A stretch of DNA of 64,000 bases from Polytrichum commune (lineage: Eukaryota > Streptophyta > Polytrichopsida > Polytrichales > Polytrichaceae). The position numbers and the translations under genes were made by a program. Shown here in pieces: positions 1-12,915 of the stretch; position 1 is the stretch's first letter, and the number at the start of each line of letters is the position of its first letter. Below the pieces are notes generated by a model. That model searched no databases and was not told the DNA's origin. It worked only from the letters and a program-made list of their open reading frames with translations. The DNA lies in NCBI GenBank assembly GCA_950295325.1, contig OX485807.1, positions 9,761,001 through 9,825,000 on the forward strand, read 5' to 3'.

Positions 1-356
1 GTTGGTTTTGTGTTTTACTGTGCAAGGGAAAGATATTATTGAGCATATTGATAACAAGTGTCATGTGGTTACGTATTTGATATGCAAGAGGAAGATGTTC
101 TTGAGCATATTCATGCTATGTGTCATTTGTGTACACTTAAGTCAACTTGTAGACCATTGTGTAACATAGGCATACACCTCATTACAATATTAAACATAAG
201 TAGTCATGCCAAGATATTAGTAAGCGCACTTGAATGTCAATTGTCATGAGGTGACGCTAATGGTGAACGTGTTGATTGTTACTGTAACCTAGCATATGCC
301 TCAAAATAGGGTAAGTGACACTATTTCACATGTGACACTAAATACTTGAAATGGTG
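1..356. repeat. Truncated copy of a dispersed TA-flanked MITE
   Basis: The stretch from about 60 to 356 matches 34110-34382 closely; both contain GTAACATAGGCAT and CCTCAAAATAGGGTAAGTGA. Both copies end in a segment like ATTTAGTG... followed by GGTG and then TA. The left end lies outside the window. It is non-coding; short ORFs inside are not convincing. Confidence 0.7.
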
Positions 357-880
357 TAGTCTTATGCAAACATCTATTTGAATGGATATGACAAGCTTGT
401 ACTCAAGAATGGAGACCAAGAAGACATGTACCAATACGATGAGATTGGATTATGTGCTCAATATCAAGAGACCATTCTAGTTTCAACAAACAACACAATT
501 GGGAGAGCCTTTGTGATCCGTTAGATGCTAAAGACAAATCTTTACTTTGACCCCTTATAAATTTTACATCTCATCTCTGATTTTGACATTGAAAAGATAT
601 TCTTGATGATTTACAATTGCTAACCGGATGAGATAATTTGCGATCTCATATGATGACCAAAAAGTGTATGTGGAGTTGGAAGTGTCCGTTACAGGCCCTC
701 ACACTTAACTGTCATTCTCAGAAAATAATCCCTTGTACATGAATATGCAACTCATTTCAAGGAATGGCAAGCTTGTGTGTTGGCAGACCTGAGTCCTGAC
801 TCACTTCATCTCACAAGATCCGGAGATCAGGCTTTGGGATGTTACCTTGCATGTCTGCATCTCATGGACGTGATGGAAAA
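357..880. other. Non-coding stretch, nothing recognised
   Basis: AT-rich sequence between the edge repeat and the GAA microsatellite. I saw no gene, RNA gene or terminal inverted repeat. Confidence 0.5.
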
Positions 881-910
881 GAAGAAGAAGAAGAAGAAGA
901 AGAAGAAGAA
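881..910 (+). repeat. (GAA)n microsatellite
   Basis: Ten uninterrupted GAA units read directly from the sequence. The poly-lysine stretch in the overlapping ORF is an artefact of this repeat. Confidence 0.95.
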
Positions 911-983
911 TAAAACACTTGATCTAACAGACAGTAAGTGTATGGAGAATAACAGGTGTGACGTGTAACAGCCCATCACACAT

Positions 984-1930
984 CATTTCATGAGATCTTC
1001 AAAAACTTCGTCCGAGGAAACATCTGCAACTTGGAAGGATAACTTTCAAGTTAAATTCTCCATGCTTCACTTCCTAGCTACAGATATTCTTGTCAGACAT
1101 CCATCCCTTTCGAACAGCGACGTGCTTTCAAGTCAAGTAAAATCACTCCTTGCACTCAGAGAGTGGCGTTTCATGAGATTTCCAAGAACTTTAATTTGCC
1201 TGAGGAAAGATCTGCAGCCTGGAAGGATAACTTTCTACGTTGAAGATTCCGTGCTTCACTTCCTACAGATGTTAGTGTCAGAAATCCATCCCTTTCTAAC
1301 AGTGACGTGCTTTCAAGTCAAGTAAAATCACTCCTTGCACGCAGGGAGTGGCATTTCCTGAGGATTCCAAGAACTTCGTCCGAGGAAACATCTGCAGCTT
1401 GGAAGGATAACTTTCTAAGTTAAAGATTCCGTGCTTCACTTCCTTCAGATATTATTGTCAGAGATCTATCCCTTTGCAACAACAACGTGTTTTCAAGTCA
1501 AGTAAAATCACTCCTTACGCTCAGAGTGGGCATTTCACGAGATCTTCAAGAACTTCGTCCAAGGAAACATCTGCAACTTGGAAGGATAACATTTTAAAGT
1601 TACATGCTTCCATGCTTCACTTCCTACAGATATTATTGTCAGAAAAAACATCCCTTTCCAACAGCGACGTGTTTTCAAGACACGTAAAATCACTCTGTAC
1701 GCTTAGAGTTGGGAGAATCATTCAACTTACACATCATACATAATTTCATGAGATCTTCAAGAAACTCTATCCACGGAAACATCTGCAACTTGAAAGGATG
1801 ATTCTTGAGCTATATTCTTCATGCTTTCACTTCCTTGAGATAATATTGTTGGACATCCATCCCTTTCTAACAGTGACATGTTTTCAAGTTCATTAAAACC
1901 ATTCCTTCCGTTCAGAGTTGGCAGAAATGT
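984..1930. repeat. Tandem array, five diverged units of about 180-210 bp
   Basis: The marker TCATGAGATCTTCAAGAACT recurs with changes at about 988, 1171, 1356, 1535 and 1746, giving spacings of 183, 185, 179 and 211 bp. Each unit also holds versions of GAGGAAACATCTGCAACTTG, ATGCTTCACTTCCT, CATCCCTTT and TTTTCAAGTCAAGTAAAATC. Units differ by substitutions and small indels, so frames are not kept across the array. Non-coding, satellite-like. Confidence 0.9.
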
Positions 1931-2064
1931 CCGACTGACTCAGATATATTAGAATTATGATGGCCTCTTGCAGAAGTGATTTATCTCATTGCAGAGTTGC
2001 TTGCTACTTGTGAGGTGATTATAAGTGAGAGTGATTGAGAATTGACCTTTTTTTCTTTTTTTTA

Positions 2065-2200
2065 ATAACCTGCATTATCCACATGCCAATGTGAACATAA
2101 CTCGTTTATAATATGTACGCGATGTCTTTATTTTATAATGACAATCCTACATAATGTAAACGAGTTTTGTTCACATTTGCATGTAGATAATGTAGGTTAT
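2065..2200. mobile_element. 136-bp palindromic MITE, TA-flanked
   Basis: The first and last roughly 45 bp are inverted copies: left arm ATAACCTGCATTATCCACAT..., right arm reverse complement ATAACCTACATTATCTACAT..., continuing through CTCGTTTA. TA lies on both sides. With arms this long relative to the whole, it would fold into a near-complete hairpin. It has no coding capacity and resembles short Stowaway or mariner-type MITEs in its TA target, but its termini do not match the classical Stowaway end. Confidence 0.75.
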
Positions 2201-2202
2201 TA

Positions 2203-5200
2203 TACAAAACATGTAACCCAATAGACCAAATAATGTTATTTTCTTCCAAACATTGTTTGAATTTTTGAGGTACTAAAGTGGCATAGTTGTATCAACCGTT
2301 TACCTTATATCAAAAAAATATTGTATCATCAACTATGATAACAAGAGTGTCTCTTTGGGTGCTTGAATCGTACAAATATGAGAACACTAACCAATCAAGC
2401 CTGTTGTAATAGGGTCAAACCATGATAAGATGTATCACCAAGGACTAAATAGAAAGGAGTCTTTACATTTCATAAGGATTCATGTCTGAGGCAATAAAAC
2501 TGATTAAAATTACAAAGTATAATTCAAATGTGTTGACAAATCTGTAATTGTGCTAGGTCTTGAATACACACATTAAAAAGTCAAAAATTAAAGTATGCCA
2601 AACTATTCAAAGGAGTGTCAAAGGATTGTGAAAATATGGTGACGTGTGACACAATTTTGGTATACCTTATCTTGATTGGACCCAACACAATAGGAAGATT
2701 GTTGTTCTTGTTCTTGTAAAAAATGAACAAACAAGCATGCTGTCACAATTTACATGTATGTAGTCTTAAAACCTTATGGTAGCAAAACAAACAAATGGAG
2801 GTACTAGTGAACATGTTCTAAGAGTAATATATCATTGTTTATAGATATGCTCTTGTAATTCTAGAATATAATTTTTGTATTAGATTCTACAAGTGCCCAT
2901 TTGTGACAATAAAAGGCACAATGTCATGGAATTTTACTATTATTTTACAAACCTAAAAAATGATAAGGTGTGCTCCAATTGTGTGAAGCACCTTGTATGC
3001 AGTGATGTGCATATGATCTCTTTTTTCTATACCTATAACATATTCAACCTAAAATGATAACATCACATAATTCCGAATATTAAATTATACTACTTGCACA
3101 CCAAAGTGTAGACCACGTTGAAATACTCCCTACTTTGTAGTCCATAATATTTCCAAAAAATAAAACCAACATTATTTCCCTAGTGAATGAGCATGGGTAC
3201 AATATGGAGTACATGTCTCCAACTTTACTAGGAGATATGAATCCCAATGCAAGTTCTGAACAACACTTATACCTCCTCAATGCGATTCCATAGAAGTTGT
3301 GGTTGACAAAAATGACCTTTCACATCTCCCACACCTAATTAATCCCCAAATCCATGGCACCAACTACCCTCATGTAATAACTATATATGTATGACTTAAT
3401 TATGTATACAACAATTGATGTCCCAACAAGTCAAGATTTGAAAGTAATATGACCTACACATCATACCATATTCAATGTGATTACATCTTGTAAATTAGAG
3501 TGTGTGGACCATGGCTAATCCAAACAATCCAAGTTTTTAAATTAATTTGGATCACTATGCCTTTTGAATTAAGAAATGCATTAAAATTTGCCTACAAAGA
3601 AAATGGCATGTGTAGGTGGGTTCCACACAATACATTTGATGTTTATTATGAGATGTAAATATTGTAAATTCCTTCATTTCTTGTGTATTTGTGACAATGT
3701 GCCATTATTGTCATTGGTGTGCGTATCAGATAAAACCAATTTAAATGAAATGTCTTGTGCTCAAAGTAAGATCTATTATGGATCATGAATCAATGAATAT
3801 GCTATGTCGCATCACCATTGTCAAGGGTGTGAAATCATCCATCTCACTTGTCATGATCATACATTCTTGAAGCCCTAAATGTTGACATGGTTAGCACGGG
3901 GTAGCCACAATATAATCCATCAACTTTCGCATGTTTTAGTCCAAGTTGCTTAGGCAAGCCTAAAAGGATGAGAAACTTTGATTTGACCATACAGTATGGT
4001 CATTATACATATACGATATATCTAACCCCACAAAGTTGCATCCCCTAATTTTGCAACCTTGTTGCTCATATTAGGTTTTCAATCATGGGGTTAGGACTTC
4101 CTTTACAGTTCCTTTTGCCAATGATGCATTGTTTACAAACCCAATTTTTTTTATTAGATATTGTTGAATATTTTTAGCCACTTGCACATTGTAGACATGT
4201 TAAAGGTACACTTACCACTGCACAATTCAATGTAGAATAACTTCATCCCATTGCTTAAAAGTGTCAAGCATTCAATGGAAGTTACACAATAAAATAAAAT
4301 GCAAAGGCCATATTTGATAGGGATTTGTGCCATGATCCAACATTCTATTCATGATCGCTAACGTACACACTATAGCTAAGATAAGTCTAATTTGTTGTTC
4401 TTCCGTTCTTCTAGGTGAACCTTCTCCTAGAACTAACATACATCCTTAAGTGTAATTCATACTAAGCATATGCCATCCTTCCTCCCCAACAGGCCCATTC
4501 CTCAATGACTTAATAACTAGGTTGCTCCCATCTTGTGCACATATATGCCAAATCTTGTACATGCTCCCCCAACCCAAAGTCAATAGCTTCTACCAAAATG
4601 GGCCATGCAAGGACATCCCGACATGCATGTGATCTTCACAGTCAATGATGAAGGGTGGACATTTAGCGGCGCTCTTTAGCATATATATGTGGGCATATGT
4701 GGGCTATGGGGTTGGGGCACGAGGCAAGAGGTGGATGGGCACTGGGGGAGCACTTAGTGGAAAATAGCAATACCACATGCATTCAACATGTATTTCAATG
4801 GGAAGTAAGTGATACGATATATATTCTTTTATTATTATCTATAATAATAATAATAATCTACATTTTATGGAATATTCTTGGAATATTCTTGGAATGTTTC
4901 ATAAATGACTTGTTTGGGGCCTATCTTTGAACTTCAATATTTCAAAGTCTTTCAAATCTCACATGAATTACAACGGACATATTTTTAAAGATTTTGAGCA
5001 CACCCCCTCCCCCCACTTACCTTGAAGGATGGGGCGTGGAGCATGAATTTTACCCAGCTCCCACTCTTTACTCATTTTCATACATTCTATCATTCGATAT
5101 CATCATCTTCACTCTAGTATGGATACCGTGCTCCAATACATTAAATATTAAAACATATAAATTTGTGATCATGTTGTGAACCACTTCATTTCTTTTAAAC

Positions 5201-7769
5201 ATTTATTGCTTAAGAAAGATGGAAGCTCTTCTCGTGAACCAATTTTTTTTTTGGTTCATGGTTTCTACTAAAAGCATCCTAGTGGTATTTTAATGATATT
5301 TGTAGCTAGTAGGATGTAGTGAACTATGTACAACTTCTTACAATAAAAACTATAATTATGGCGTTAGGAGCCTTGAGTTGGTTAGAACTATTATCTTCCT
5401 CACCCTGCCATAAGAAGGCAAGATGAGCCATAAAACGCAAACATCTCTTTTGACAATTTGAGCACATTGTTGAACTTAGTAGCCTTGTCTCCCTCAGCAG
5501 TGATTATTTTAAATAAATAATCAAAGTTCGTATTTTGAAACAGATAACAATTGCCATAGTGATTATGGATTATAAATGAATACAACTTCTTGATACAGTT
5601 GGTTGTTTATATTTGAATATGAGTTACATATAACTACCAAAGTCCGGTAGAACCATTATCATATTGTGTGAAATTGTGAACTACATTACTTTTCTTGTGA
5701 GTGTAGTTGCTCAACTTTTGAAAATGCTTGTCTAAGAGATGAGCAAGGGCAAATTGAGATGACAAAAATTAATGGTTGTGTCAGAAAGGAAGTGAAGTAA
5801 AAGCAAAAATGAAAAGTGTTCTCTGTGGAGGAGGATAAGTGTAAGACATAATCATTATGAGAGTAATTGAATGAGGTAATTGGTTAAGTGTCAAATGAAC
5901 ACTTGAATGATAAAACTGAATTTTGTAATTAAATATATGATTATAGTTGAGGTAGAATTATGACCTCATTGGTGTGTGTTTGTTGAACATTGAATGAAGT
6001 AGACCACTTTTACCAACTGAAGATGGTGAGATATATATTTTTTTCAATTAGTTAAGTAATTTTGGTTGTCAAACTATGTGAGAGGAATTAGTCCCGACAA
6101 TAGAGCTATGGTCAGCTGCAGCGAGAGGATGAACTCTAAATATCACTATTAACTAGGCATGAGTCATCCTAAAAATTAAGTAAGTATGAAATTGACACAT
6201 GGATGTGAACCATGATATGTGAGAATGAAATTAGAGTGAACCAAATTATCTATAGTCTTGTGTGTTACGTTGCATATGGTTGATGATGTAGGTTGTTCCA
6301 AGGCAGTCAAAACTATAGCTTGACCTTAACATTAACATTTTATTACATGGTTGTAAGCCATGATTAAATCTTGGAATTACTAATTTTTTTTTTTGTCTTG
6401 TACTAGAATTAACATTGACCTATTATAGAAAGATCTTGATGTGATTTGAAGATGCATTGGTTACAAAGACAGTTGTTACCAAAGACTATATTTATACTTG
6501 GGCATTAGGAAGAAGAAGATAATATAACTTAGAGATGTTCAAGTTACTCTTATTGCTTTTGTTTCATCAAAATGTTATTAACTTTAAGAAGAAGCAGATT
6601 TTTCATATGCTTATATAATTTCATCAAAGGCATCATTGACATGAATGTAGACATGATTCTAGATAGAGTCGAGGCTTATGAACTTTGAAGATTTCACACA
6701 AATTTCACGTGGAGGGACTTGAAAAAAGTGATAAAATCTTCAAATCAACCTCCAAAAAATCAAACAACTAACAATTGTGAGCAACTTATGAATGTTTAAT
6801 CTCATGAGTTGTAGGGGAGTTTTGCACAAATGTCAACACCTAGAGGGCAACCATCTCAAAGATTCAAAAATATGGGAAGTTACTTCTCTCATGTGTGTGA
6901 TTAGTGTCATGTTTGATGTTATAATTAGATATCTTATCTTCAGTGTGTGTATATTTTTGCAAATAACAAGTCTTCAATATGTTATTCCTACTTAAAGAGT
7001 GGGAGGATATTGTGCATGTAAGTCATGAAATAAACAATCATCAAGGTATCAACACAACAATGACCATATTTATGAGATTGATACCTATAAAAACATATAC
7101 TTGACATTAGCTTTTTATTTCATGATTGTAAGCTTTTTATTGCATGTATTTTGAGGATAAGTTATTCCATTTATGAAATGAATTTGAATACATGAAAAAT
7201 GAGGGAAAACAATTAATATTGAATTTGTTAAAACTTTACAATAAAAAGTGTCTATTACATAACTTATGGCCTAAATTTTTTTTTTTGTTAAGTTAGAAGG
7301 CTCTTTGTTCATCATCGTGTTTGATTTCATCTATTGTTGGTGCATGCCTTAGTAATTTGATGTCCAGCAATAATTGAAAGAGCATCCCATGGCTTATGCT
7401 TCCACCTCCTGTGTTTTGTTAATATCTCAAGTTGTCTCACACTATTACTAAATCTCCCATTGTCAATATTTTTTTCCACTTTCATTCACCATTTTAATTT
7501 TATTATGAGGTGTAGTTGGCTTCAATCTTCTTGTTGTAGGAGTTGGCAGTGACGACAATGAAATGGCTGGATTTGGAGTATTTTGTCGGGTAAATTTTTT
7601 AGAGCACAAAATAGGAGCTTCTAAATTGTGGCTTCCACTCCATGTTGAGTCCCTTTCATGCATAAAGTTCTCATAATGCTTGTGTTTATGTCATGTGGTA
7701 ATGTTCAAGATAGTTGCTATCTTCTAATGTAATTTGTAAATTTTGCGGATGCTTCATTTGGGGAACAAC
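2203..7769. other. Long AT-rich non-coding stretch
   Basis: Only scattered ORFs under about 80 codons, with no recognisable protein motifs, RNA genes or paired termini. A small hairpin (GAACCAA, poly-T, TTGGTTC) sits near 5237-5262. Probably old, decayed intergenic repeat sequence. Confidence 0.5.
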
Positions 7770-9341
7770 TTATGCAAGGTTACCCTTTTCTCCCAAATAC
7801 ACAAAGTTTGCGACATGTATTACAGAGAATAGGAGTTCCTTGCTCTTCTCCTCATCCCACAAAGTTGAATGAAAGCCACACCCTCTTGGCATGCATTTCA
7901 ACTTAAAATATTTTATTTCTAGAAAATGGTCCATATTTTTCACCAAATTTATCATAAACATCTTGAAAACCCTCATGATTTCCTGAACTTGCTTCTTTCG
8001 ATCTGTGTAATTGTAACCAAGACCCAATTTAAAATAATCACATGACAGTTTCCATAGTCGCAATCTCCATACAAACAGTAGTTGTTATTTCAAGAGCAAG
8101 AAAACAAACTAAAACTAAAATCAAAGGCTTCGTGATCGATTCCAACAATGCCATTGCAATGGAATGCTTCTACGAATTCCAACCATGCCAGACTTTCTTG
8201 ATTATATCAGCATTTGGAAAATAATCTCAAACAGAAAGATGGGTTTGAACTTTGATGCTCATGAACGAACATGGTGCATTTCTATGCGATTCGACCATTC
8301 AGAATATCCTCCTGAACGTAACTTGTAGGTGGATTTGTATGCCTTCTGACAGATTTGGTATTGCATGTTGTATCATCCTGATTGTCCCTTGCAAGTCAAT
8401 GCTTATTGATGGCCGTGATGGTGCTGCAAGAGACACACATCCTTGTTCGTCTTCTGCAGGTTACAGATCCTTATTCACTTGACAGCAAGCAAGGGAACGT
8501 ACTCACTCATAAGTCATTAATTGTAGAAACCCATGCAAGAAAAATTGCAGCGCAGCGGCAGTCCTTGCACCCACTCCTGTGCCGAAACGGAATGTCACTA
8601 CTCTCACTGTGATGATATATGTTTCTTGCTTTGCAATTGCCGGTATCAGATCAGTCCGGATATAGCTAGACAACGACCCACACAACGACATCACAACCTA
8701 AATCCCTATTTGGACTCTCATAGCAGCAACAGCTTGAAGAATGAATGAGCAGTGATGAGAATACACTTGAAGAATGAGAGGAATCTTGGTTTCAGCAACT
8801 CCTCGACAAACTGCGTGACTTGACAGAACAAGAAACTGCATTGGTACTCTACAAAAACATGCATGCAGAGACGGACTCGTGGTAGTCCTTGCATTCATTC
8901 CTCATTGAAACTTGCTGTCATTACTAGCAGCGTGATGATCCTCCTTGCTCTGCAGATGATAGTGTTGTAAGAATCTGGAGTCCGAATCGTGCTAAACCCT
9001 AACACGTGATCTCACAACCTAAATCCTTATTTGCACTCCCGAAACAACATTCTTCCCGCGATGAACTTTCTTCTGGTCGTGAGGGCGAGGGGTTTAACTT
9101 GGAAAATTTCAGCTGGAATGGTGCGACCAAAGATATGGTGTACTTTATTACTTGTACCTAGATTGTTAATTTTTTCTAAAGGTGATATATGATGGATAAT
9201 TTTTATATATATTGGATTATAACTGATATAAGGTTCTTTGTGAATATCCAACTTAGGTTTTTTGGATATAATATATACCGTTCGAGGTAAAGCGTCCGAT
9301 TGAAGATTCAAAAAGAGTATGTACAATGACAATAGAGGCAT
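7770..9341. other. Unassigned region with short ORFs and a degenerate duplication
   Basis: A 97-codon minus ORF (7770-8063) and a 104-codon minus ORF (9027-9341) occur here; I recognise neither, and both begin at non-AUG or doubtful starts. Segments 8552-8720 and 8882-9040 are diverged direct copies: both contain GTCCTTGCA, TGTGATGAT or CGTGATGAT, and end with CACAACCTAAATCC followed by TATTTG and CACTC or GACTC. No complete gene is supported. It could be a decayed gene fragment or an old repeat. Confidence 0.35.
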
Positions 9342-11394
9342 GGATGAAAGTTGGCCATTTACGTGGGTGGATTATGTTGGTGGATAGATGAAATGTTACC
9401 CCATGAAATCGTCATGCTCAGCTATGAGTCCTATGCGCATGTGTTATGCTAGAGTTTTTTTTTTTGGTTGCAAGTAAACATTGCAACTATGCCTGCCACC
9501 GAAGTTGTTTAATATTTGGATTTCATTTTTATAATTTATTATAATTTATTTTTTTAAATAATAAATCAAAGGGCTGGAAAAAAAACCCCTTTCATGATTT
9601 GTGAGTAATTATATGGACCCTTTAAACACCACAAATTAGAGAATTACATAACTTACATAATCGAAATAGATTCAAATTATGGTAAACTAGTGAAAAAGGC
9701 TCCTGGAGTGGAACCATTCCCCGGGAGTACCATGACATGACAAGGATGGAGTTGGCTATAACCTCTTAGCTCAAAGCAGTGTATGAATATCCATAGTGAA
9801 GTTTGATCAAATCCGTTTGCTTTGTTCCCACAATTGTGCATTTGCTGCAACACATGCTCCCTAGTGGCCATCATTCTAGTCAGCTTCACCACTTTGCATT
9901 CATTCAAGGTCTCAATTGTTGGATCTTTGACCTCATTTCAGTATATTTCAAATGCACAAGGATATGCAATCCACACGCCTATGATCATTAGGTATGTGGG
10001 TATGGGGTTGAAGTATTGTTCCCACCCCTTCCATGAATACTTTGTAGGTATAATTCTATTGTTATAGTCGACGTTATGAACATTATATGGTAGCTTATGC
10101 ATTACATATGTACTCACATATATATAATATAAGGGATTTTACAAAAAAAATCATCATATTGAGCTTGTATATTCACTTGTCTTGCTCATATATATGGCAA
10201 TATGAAATAATTCAGATTGAATATATAAATAAGTACATAGATAGATAGATAATGTGAAACTCGCGTGAAGGAGCCACCGTAAAATTGTTATAAAGTTGTT
10301 ATAGATGATTATGATTATGATGAATAAGACATGTTAGATGTTTCCAAGATATGATGAAAAGTTGAGATTCATGATGATATTTGGTTGGCAAATGGTTTAA
10401 TCAGTAAAGAACATTCCTTGACATGATTACGAACTTAATTTTATGATATTATGTATTGGACTTAAATCTTGATGACCGTTTCCTTCTTATTAAATGGCTA
10501 TAGCCTATTTAAATGTTTGTTTTGGAGATATTGCAAAGATTGAGTAAGCCATTGTGTGTTGTGTGGCAATTTAGGACAAGAGATAAGTGAATTTCCAATT
10601 GGAATTAGTTGAAGATAAGGGAAAGGAAGAGGCAAGTTGATTTATATTTGGATTTGATGAAATATTTTTTAAAATAAATAAATAAATTGGGGAAAGGTTA
10701 TTAACCCCAAACAAAGGAAAATCCTTTGGAAGACTTTGGCCAACACAAACAATATTGTCGATACAAAGACTACTGCCAAAGTTAAAAGGGCTTCACGATT
10801 GACGTGGAAGCATGTCATTAACATTTTAGGAGTCATTAGATAGGACAAAACCGCACACAACTGAAAAATTCACTAATGAGGGAAAGTCATGAGTAATGAA
10901 TCTTATAAAATGGAAAGTTGGAGGAGAGCACCTTATAATGTTATAGAATTCGTTAAACGAGTGTGTCATTGATCCTTGTAGACACTAAACCAACCTTTCT
11001 TGAGATTTAATACCCTAGGTGGTGGTTGTTGTTGTTGTTGTTTTGTTTTAACCCATAGCAAAAACCCAAGTACACAAGGGCAACTTCTCTCACCTTCAAT
11101 TGTAAGTTATCCCCTCATTTTTCTCCCAACCATGAGGTTTTCCCCAAGATTTGGATTGATTGGGCGCCCCCCTTTTATTAGTTTTATAAGTTTACTTCAT
11201 TGTTTCATATACTTCATTGTTACTCCTATGATGGAGACAACCATATTATGTGTTCTTGACGTTACAAGTCTATAAAATAATACTATGCTAATCAAATAAT
11301 GTGTTTCTTTTTAAGCAAAGAATAATTCATATCAAGCATAACACATCACAAGTAAGAACATGATCATACATGATAGTGCCATGATGAGCAAACA
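9342..11394. other. Non-coding stretch
   Basis: AT-rich, with no supported gene. The stretch near 10930-11010 (GACACTAAACCAACCTTTCT) recurs in diverged form at 57310-57362, so at least part is a dispersed repeat. Confidence 0.45.
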
Positions 11395-11396
11395 TA

Positions 11397-12135
11397 AGGT
11401 AGAAGGTGCTAAAACCAACACCCCACCCAAAACCAACACCTAAAAACGCCTCCCAATCACCAACACTCTGCTACTTTGAAGCGTTCCCCATGGTATAGGA
11501 GTTGTTTGGGCCCATGGAGTGATGCTTTGAGGTGTCATTAGTGGTGCCACCTTATAGCGACCTCCACACCTTCATGTAGGGTATGTAACGGGCTCCACTC
11601 TATCTCGGGTTAGTTCAAGGTGGCTTTAGGGTGGCTTGTCAATGCCTATTCTAGCCATTCTATACATTGCAGGGGGGGAGAGAGGGGGAGTATAGCCATT
11701 CTATTCACAAAGTCACGGAGGTAGGCCACAAAGCACAAAGGGGGTTGGTACCCAAGATGCAAGGTGATGGTTTTCCAAGTGAACTAGGTGAGATCATGGA
11801 GGTGGCCAGGTGACTTACGCACTGTTATTAGTTGGTCTTTGATCTAGTTTGGGTCTAGTACCCAATTATGTTGTGTTGGTTCTAGGCAATGAAGGTGGGG
11901 TCCTCATCATATCCAAGATCGTCATACACAGGACCTATATATTGGTTTAAGGAAGCTAGTGGTTTTGATTATGAATAAATTCATTAAATATCTAATTGAG
12001 GCTAAAAATATTTTCTTTCTTTCTTTTTACCTATGTTTAGAGCAAAGGCTAATATGAATATATATTCTTTATATCAACCATGTAGCCATATGTATGTGCA
12101 ATAGCTTAAAGTGTTGGTTTAAGCACCCTTTACCT
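11397..12135 (+). mobile_element. 739-bp TA-flanked MITE, copy 1 (AGGTAGARGGTGC ends)
   Basis: The ends are inverted copies: left AGGTAGAAGGTGCTAAAACC, right reverse complement AGGTAAAGGGTGCTTAAACC. TA lies on each side (11395-11396, 12136-12137). The whole body matches 59685-60409 in the opposite orientation. It holds no transposase, so it must be moved in trans if active. The TA target fits the Tc1/mariner superfamily, but family assignment is an inference. Confidence 0.85.
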
Positions 12136-12137
12136 TA

Positions 12138-12915
12138 CTGCACGTAGAAAGAAAACTAATGGCTAGTATATTCACCTATTATTATTCTTATTGTTGTTGT
12201 TGTAGTAACTCAAACATACTGTACTCCGCATGAGACCGATCAACTAACAGAAAAATCCTATAAATCAATTATTTTTACCAGTCCAACATTAGTAGTACTG
12301 ATGAGTGCACAATTTTTATGTGTAGAACAACTACTTCTACTATCCATATAAACAGTGCAGTGCCGCCCCCATTGATGAGCCCTTTTGTTGTTGTTTAAGC
12401 TACCTAATCAGTATACTACTCCGGAGGCGGCTGCTGGCTGCTGGATTACATATAATGGGCTAAATCTGAGTTAAGCTTAAGTTTAGACACAAACACACTT
12501 GGTGGCCACTGCTTAACTATATACTGCACACTGTGGCCTGGCTTTATATAGGCAGAGGTATGTACTGTATTTGCTGCTGAGATTTCAAAATGCGGCGATG
12601 GTTTTTTTTTTTTTTTTTTCTAAGTTTGAAACATACAGCAACGGCTCAATTCCCAAGACAATAGCCACGCCACATGCCCTCCGGGACAGGAAAAGAAATA
12701 AAATTTTGGGGGCTGCCCGTGACAGAGTGGGATGAGGGTGAGGAGCAGCATCAGTGGCCCTTCTTTCTAGGGCTCCTCATCCTCTCATTCTGGTGCGCCA
12801 GCTGCCACTATTCCCAACGGTATTCTTCAAACCCCCCCCCCCAGGTTTGGCTTCTTACCCCTACTACGGTCAGGCTCAAAATTTACATTTGCGGCTCTAT
12901 ATACTAATAAGTTAA
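12138..12915. other. Low-complexity non-coding stretch
   Basis: Contains a T homopolymer of about 19 bases near 12603-12621 and a C homopolymer near 12832-12842. An ORF at 12674-12907 has no recognisable motif. I see no gene. Confidence 0.45.

Noticed and set aside
984-1930. CRISPR-like array
   Set aside because: Units are contiguous and about 180 bp long with no short repeat/unique spacer pattern, and the context is plant DNA.
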